NCBI GenBank assembly: GCA_029784825.1 | Contig: JAFMAU010000026.1 | Span: 1 to 25,526, forward strand | Reading direction: 5' to 3' | Source: Nitrososphaerota archaeon | GTDB taxonomy: Archaea > Thermoproteota > Nitrososphaeria > Nitrososphaerales > UBA183 | DNA: 25,526 nt | Shown here: positions 21,949 to 25,526 of the stretch, piece by piece | Layout: each line of letters begins with the position of its first letter | Numbering within the stretch: position 1 is the first letter of the stretch | Program-made: the position numbers and the translations under genes | The notes under the pieces: model-generated | The model's database searches: none | Seen by the model: the letters and a program-made list of their open reading frames with translations, nothing else | Told to the model about the DNA's origin: nothing

Positions 21949-22077
21949 CTAGATCTTCTTCTTCGAAAAGAGGATCAGGATGGCGAGCCCCACGAGGCCG
22001 ATGGCTACGATGAGAATCGCGATCGCGGTGAAGGTGTCCGACCCCTCAGCCTGCAGGGCTGGCAGGTGAGAAAGCAA
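21949..22077 (-). CDS. 42-residue single-TM peptide
   Basis: A TTG at 22077 opens a 42-codon frame ending in TAG 6 nt before the HAD start. The product begins LLSHLPALQAEGSDTFT, has one hydrophobic helix (AIAILIVAIGLVGLAILIL) and ends FSKKKI, a tail-anchored or C-terminal-helix layout. GATAAATAAG on the minus strand about 28 nt before the TTG fits a leaderless promoter. Being directly promoter-proximal to the HAD phosphatase suggests co-transcription. No family is recognised and translation is unproven. Confidence 0.5.
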   Translation of the reverse strand: MLSHLPALQAEGSDTFTAIAILIVAIGLVGLAILILFSKKKI

Positions 22078-22100
22078 CTTGCGAATCGGCGGCGCGGTTC

Positions 22101-22143
22101 TTATTTATCCGTTATCGAGCGCCCGTGTTTGCAAGCGTTAAGT
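22101..22143. promoter_or_regulatory. Divergent promoter region
   Basis: TTATTTATCC (22101-22110, read GGATAAATAA on the minus strand) is about 28 nt from the minus-strand TTG at 22077. GTTAAGTAG (22137-22145) is about 27 nt before the plus-strand GTG at 22167. Both distances match archaeal TATA boxes for leaderless transcripts, so two genes seem to diverge from here. Confidence 0.5.
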
Positions 22144-22166
22144 AGCTTGGGCAGTCTGTATCGATC

Positions 22167-23528
22167 GTGCCAACCCGCCTGACCTGCTTCGGAGGGGTGG
22201 GCGAAATCGGCGGGAACAAGTTCCTCCTCGAGGACAGGGGGACGAAGGTCCTGCTCGACTTCGGCGCTGGGTTCACAGACGGCTCAGAGTACTTCGACTC
22301 CGGCATCACGCCAAGGAACGTAAACGGGGCGGGGGACCTGTTCGAGTTCGGACTCCTCCCTGAGATTCCAGGCCTCTACTCGGAGAAGGCGCTCCAGAAC
22401 ACTTCGCTGAAGTACGCGGAGCCCGAGGTGGAAGCGGTGGTCCTCAGCCACTATCACTGGGACCACACGGGGAGGATCGGATATGTGGACCCAAGGATCC
22501 CGGTCTACTGCGGGGAGACCACCAACCTCATCCACGAGGCCTACAGCGAGTCGTCGTCATCCCCCCTCGACGGGCACCCGGTCAGGAAGTTCAGGACAGG
22601 GGACAGGTTCAGGGTCGGGCCGATGGAGTTCGTCCCAGTCCACATCGACCACTCGATACCTGGGGCGTACGGGTTCGTGATACACACGAGCGAAGGGACG
22701 ATTGCCTACACGGGGGATTTCAGGTTCCACGGGCCGGCCGGGGCGATGACGAGGGACTTCGTCGAAGCGGCGAGGACCGAGAAGCCTGACGTCCTGCTTA
22801 CGGAAGGGACAAGGGTGTCCGCAGGCGGCTCGAGCGCGAACATGAGCGAAAGGGCGGTGCTCGACGAGGCGTGCCGCATGGCCAAGGGGACACGGCGCCT
22901 GGTCCTGTCGACCTTCCGCGGGAACGACGTGGACCGGATCAACACGTTCAACGCAGCTGCAAAGGCCGCGGGGAGGAGGCTCGTCGTATCCATGAAGACC
23001 GCCCTCCTCCTCGACAAGCTGAAGGGGGACAGGCGCCTGGACGTCCCCCGCATCGGAAAGGACGTCGACGTCTACCTGAGGAGGAAGAAGTCAGGGAAGC
23101 TCGACGACGTCGACTACTACACCTGGGAGAGGCCTTTCCTCGGGTCAGGGGTCAGCGCCTCCGACATCAGGCGACGGCAGGGGGAGGTCTTCCTCCACCT
23201 GGAGTCCTGGAGCTTCCCCGAGCTGATCGACATCAAGCCTGAGAAGGGGGGGACTTACATCCATGCAGCCACCGAGGCTTTCAACGAGGAAGGGGAGAGG
23301 GACGAGGAGGTCATCAGGAACTGGATACGCCACGTCGGCTTCAGGTACTCCCAGCTGCACGCGTCCGGGCACGCGCCGATGAAGGAGGTAGGGGAGCTGG
23401 TGAACGGCGTCTCGCCCAAGCTCGTGGTCCCGATACACACCGAGAATCCCGGCCTCTTCAGGTCGTTCAAGGGGGGGAGGTGGAAGCTGCGGCCCCCGAA
23501 GAAAGGGGTCCCCGTCCCGATAGAATGA
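22167..23528 (+). CDS. RNase J-like metallo-beta-lactamase/beta-CASP protein
   Basis: A 453-residue zinc hydrolase. The N-terminus CFGGVGEIGGNKFLLE is typical of RNase J-type proteins. The zinc site includes H95-Y-H97-W-D99-H100 (SHYHWDHTGRIG), the histidine in PVHIDHSIPGAYGFVI and the aspartate in YTGDFRFHG. A beta-CASP-like part follows (LVLSTFRGNDVDRINTF), and the C-terminal LHASGHAPMKEV carries the SGHA motif of RNase J. It is shorter than bacterial RNase J (about 550), lacking the extra C-terminal domain. Such enzymes trim RNA from the 5' end or cut internally. The GTG start has GTTAAGTAG about 27 nt upstream. RNA as the substrate is family knowledge, not shown here. Confidence 0.87.
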   Translation: MPTRLTCFGGVGEIGGNKFLLEDRGTKVLLDFGAGFTDGSEYFDSGITPRNVNGAGDLFEFGLLPEIPGLYSEKALQNTSLKYAEPEVEAVVLSHYHWDHTGRIGYVDPRIPVYCGETTNLIHEAYSESSSSPLDGHPVRKFRTGDRFRVGPMEFVPVHIDHSIPGAYGFVIHTSEGTIAYTGDFRFHGPAGAMTRDFVEAARTEKPDVLLTEGTRVSAGGSSANMSERAVLDEACRMAKGTRRLVLSTFRGNDVDRINTFNAAAKAAGRRLVVSMKTALLLDKLKGDRRLDVPRIGKDVDVYLRRKKSGKLDDVDYYTWERPFLGSGVSASDIRRRQGEVFLHLESWSFPELIDIKPEKGGTYIHAATEAFNEEGERDEEVIRNWIRHVGFRYSQLHASGHAPMKEVGELVNGVSPKLVVPIHTENPGLFRSFKGGRWKLRPPKKGVPVPIE

Positions 23529-23582
23529 GCGTCGACCTGCGGCCGCAAACCTAGAAATACGGTGCTGAGGCGGCGCAAAGCA

Positions 23583-25022
23583 ATGGGATCCCAGGAGGCA
23601 AAGTCACTGGCCGAAGGGGCGATTTCGAAGGCGGGCAGTGCAGGCGCCAGCTACGCCGAAGCCAGGGTGATGGCGACCTGGGAAAGGCAGTTCGCGCTGA
23701 AGAACGGGGAGCCGCAGCCGTCTTTCTTCGCACAGGGGTACGGGATAGGCATCAGGGTCATCGCCGACGGCGCCCTCGGGTTTGCCGCGACGAACGACAT
23801 GAAGAGGCAGACGGTCAATGAAATAGCCTCCAAGGCGGTCAGGCTAGCCAAGGCCTCGTCGGCTGTCCTGAAGAAGCCGGTGGTTCTCGACTCATCGAAG
23901 CCCGCGAAGAAGAGGTGGGCGGCGCAGGAGACGAAGAAGATCGAGAATGCGGACGCTTCTTGGCTGAGGAGCGTCCTCCTCGATGTGGAAGGGAGGATCG
24001 CAGACGGGAAGGCAGGGGTGAAGCTGCCGGGCAGGATCCTCTACCTTGGGGCTGAACTGGAGGAGAGGTTCTTCGTCAACACTGACGGGGCGAGGGTGGA
24101 GGGAAGGCTGCCGAGGGTGAGCTTCTTCGCATCGCTTACTGGGATGGAGGGAGGGGAGACGGCCCAGAGGTTCATCCAGCAGGGGGAGACCGGAGGGCTC
24201 GAGGTCGTAAAGAGGATAGGTCTGGCGGATATAGTGGAAGAGGAGGCGCGGGCCATGGGGAAGGTGCTCAGGACCGCGACGAAGCCGCCGACCGACACTG
24301 TGGACGTCGTCCTGAGCCCGGAGCTCTCAGGGATAGCGGCCCACGAGTCGGTGGGGCACCCCCAGGAGGCGGACAGGGTCCTGGGGCGCGAAGGCGCCCA
24401 GGCAGGGGAGTCCTACCTGAAGTCTGACAGCCTCGGGAGGAAGATCGGGAGCCCTGAAGCGAACGTGAGCGACGATCCGACGCTGCTGCGCTCGAACGGG
24501 TACGTGCCTGTGGACGACGAGGGGGTGGTGGCGAGCAAGAGGCTGCTCATCAAGGAAGGCGTGATCAACGAGTTCCTGCAGAACAGGACGACGGCTGAGG
24601 AGTTCGGCCTGAAGAGCAACGGCGCTTCCAGGAGCGTCTCTTACAACCGGGAGCCGATAATCAGGATGTCGAACACATTCGTGGAGCCGGGGGACTACAC
24701 GACCGAGGAGCTCCTGAAGGAGGTCAGGCACGGAGTCCTCTTCAAGACTTTCACCGAGTGGAACATCGACGACAAGAGGCTGAACCAGAGGTACGTCGCC
24801 CTCGAAGCGTACGCCATCGAGCAGGGGGAGCTCAGGGGGTTGCTCAAGTATCCGGTTCTAGAGATAACGACGCCGAAGCTCTGGGGGAGCGTGAAGGCGA
24901 GGAGCAGGCACATGGAGTTCGAGGCTGCGACCTGCGGGAAGGGGGACCCCATGCAGGGTGCGCCTGTGTGGACTGGGGGCCCCGAGACCCTGCTCGCGGG
25001 GATCAAGCTGGGGGCGAGATGA
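23583..25022 (+). CDS. tldD: TldD-family metallopeptidase
   Basis: A 479-residue zinc protease subunit of the TldD type, with the catalytic HExxxH as H254-E-S-V-G-H259 (IAAHESVGHPQEADRV). The N-terminal SYAEARVMATWERQFALKNGE and the C-terminal part (RNRTTAEEFGLKSNGASRS, then CGKGDPMQGAPVWTGGP) follow the family. TldD works with its inactive partner PmbA/TldE, cleaving unstructured peptides and in bacteria maturing some modified peptides. The chosen ATG 23583 has CTAGAAATAC about 27 nt upstream; an open frame extends to 23562 without family support. Its stop overlaps the start of the next gene (ATGATG containing TGA), so the two subunits are translationally coupled. Confidence 0.93.
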   Translation: MGSQEAKSLAEGAISKAGSAGASYAEARVMATWERQFALKNGEPQPSFFAQGYGIGIRVIADGALGFAATNDMKRQTVNEIASKAVRLAKASSAVLKKPVVLDSSKPAKKRWAAQETKKIENADASWLRSVLLDVEGRIADGKAGVKLPGRILYLGAELEERFFVNTDGARVEGRLPRVSFFASLTGMEGGETAQRFIQQGETGGLEVVKRIGLADIVEEEARAMGKVLRTATKPPTDTVDVVLSPELSGIAAHESVGHPQEADRVLGREGAQAGESYLKSDSLGRKIGSPEANVSDDPTLLRSNGYVPVDDEGVVASKRLLIKEGVINEFLQNRTTAEEFGLKSNGASRSVSYNREPIIRMSNTFVEPGDYTTEELLKEVRHGVLFKTFTEWNIDDKRLNQRYVALEAYAIEQGELRGLLKYPVLEITTPKLWGSVKARSRHMEFEAATCGKGDPMQGAPVWTGGPETLLAGIKLGAR

Positions 25023-25526
25023 TGGACCTGGAAGAGCTCAACGAGACCGCAGTCAGGGCCGCGGCGAGGCTCGGCGCAGACGACGCGGTGGCCCTAAGCG
25101 CGAAGAGCGCAGACAGCATGATCAGGTTCGCCAACAACTCGGTCTCTGTCGTGAACAGGGTGGAGGAGGCGGAGCTGTCGGTGTACCTTGCCAAGGACGG
25201 GAGGAGAGCAATCGCCTCGACGTCGAACCTGGAGCTTGCAGCCGTCAAGAAGTTCGTGAAAGACCTCTTCGGGTCGCTGAAGGGGCTCCCGAAGTCTGAA
25301 TACGTCCCGCTTCCAGGGAAGTCGGTCAGGTACTCCCCGAGCCTGCTCGGGTATGACAGGAAACTGGAGGACGTCGACCCGGAGCTCCCCGAGCTGGCGA
25401 AGGAGGCCATCGACTCCGCACTCTCCTCCGGGGGGAAGCGCTCGGCCGGGGTGATAAGCGCAGGCAAGGGGACGGTGGCCATAATGACCTCGACGGGTAC
25501 GAAGGGCTCAGACTCGAGGACCGCGA
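25019..25526 (+). CDS. pmbA: PmbA/TldE subunit, partial
   Basis: The frame from ATG 25019 (or 25022) runs off the right edge after about 169 codons. The product MDLEELNETAVRAAARLGADDAVALSAKSADSMIRFANNSV is the N-terminal fold shared by TldD and PmbA, and ELSVYLAKDGRRAIASTSNL follows the family. Genes in this position after tldD encode the partner that lacks the zinc motif; the part that would show this is outside the window. The overlap with tldD supports a two-subunit complex. Confidence 0.88.
   Translation, partial: MMDLEELNETAVRAAARLGADDAVALSAKSADSMIRFANNSVSVVNRVEEAELSVYLAKDGRRAIASTSNLELAAVKKFVKDLFGSLKGLPKSEYVPLPGKSVRYSPSLLGYDRKLEDVDPELPELAKEAIDSALSSGGKRSAGVISAGKGTVAIMTSTGTKGSDSRTA

Overview
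This window looks archaeal, most likely a GC-rich TACK-type lineage such as Nitrososphaeria; the phylum is inference. The archaeal signs are TTAA/TATA-like boxes about 27-30 nt before many start codons with no Shine-Dalgarno (leaderless transcription), VapBC modules of archaeal type, a C-terminal Ser/Thr-IPEFP-TM-RRR sorting signal, AGG-rich arginine usage and a TldD/PmbA pair.

The window has two halves. Positions 1 to about 8.35 kb are an accessory, more AT-rich, loosely packed region. It holds an unidentified partial ORF at the left edge, surface/pilin-like proteins, a Doc/Fic toxin, a CLC chloride channel with CBS domains, two VapBC modules and a DUF2283 protein. Five copies (R1-R5) of a dispersed tRNA-like repeat, all in the same orientation, sit between these gene groups like cassette boundaries. 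At least two genes (CLC, Doc), and perhaps a third at the left edge, carry apparent +1 frameshifts. A truncated sorting-signal gene marks the right end.

From about 8.4 kb to the end the DNA is compact, GC-rich core sequence. In order: an ACT-V4R sensor-like protein, a universal stress protein, a P1B metal ATPase with a TPCP motif, a class III (HemL-like) aminotransferase, a PurD-like ATP-grasp enzyme, a four-TM protein divergent from an M1 aminopeptidase fused to HEAT-like repeats, and a possible ribosome-hibernation-like small protein. These are followed by a tight SCP2 - iron alcohol dehydrogenase - aldehyde dehydrogenase operon, a HAD phosphatase preceded by an overlooked 42-residue membrane peptide, an RNase J-like beta-CASP nuclease, and TldD with the start of PmbA.

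No rRNA, CRISPR array, transposase or integrase was seen. No complete tRNA gene was found. The strongest candidate for something undescribed is the R-repeat/cassette arrangement. Its repeats carry a T-arm (B-box)-like motif on the minus strand and a D-arm (A-box)-like motif on the plus strand, and they delimit toxin-antitoxin and surface-protein modules.
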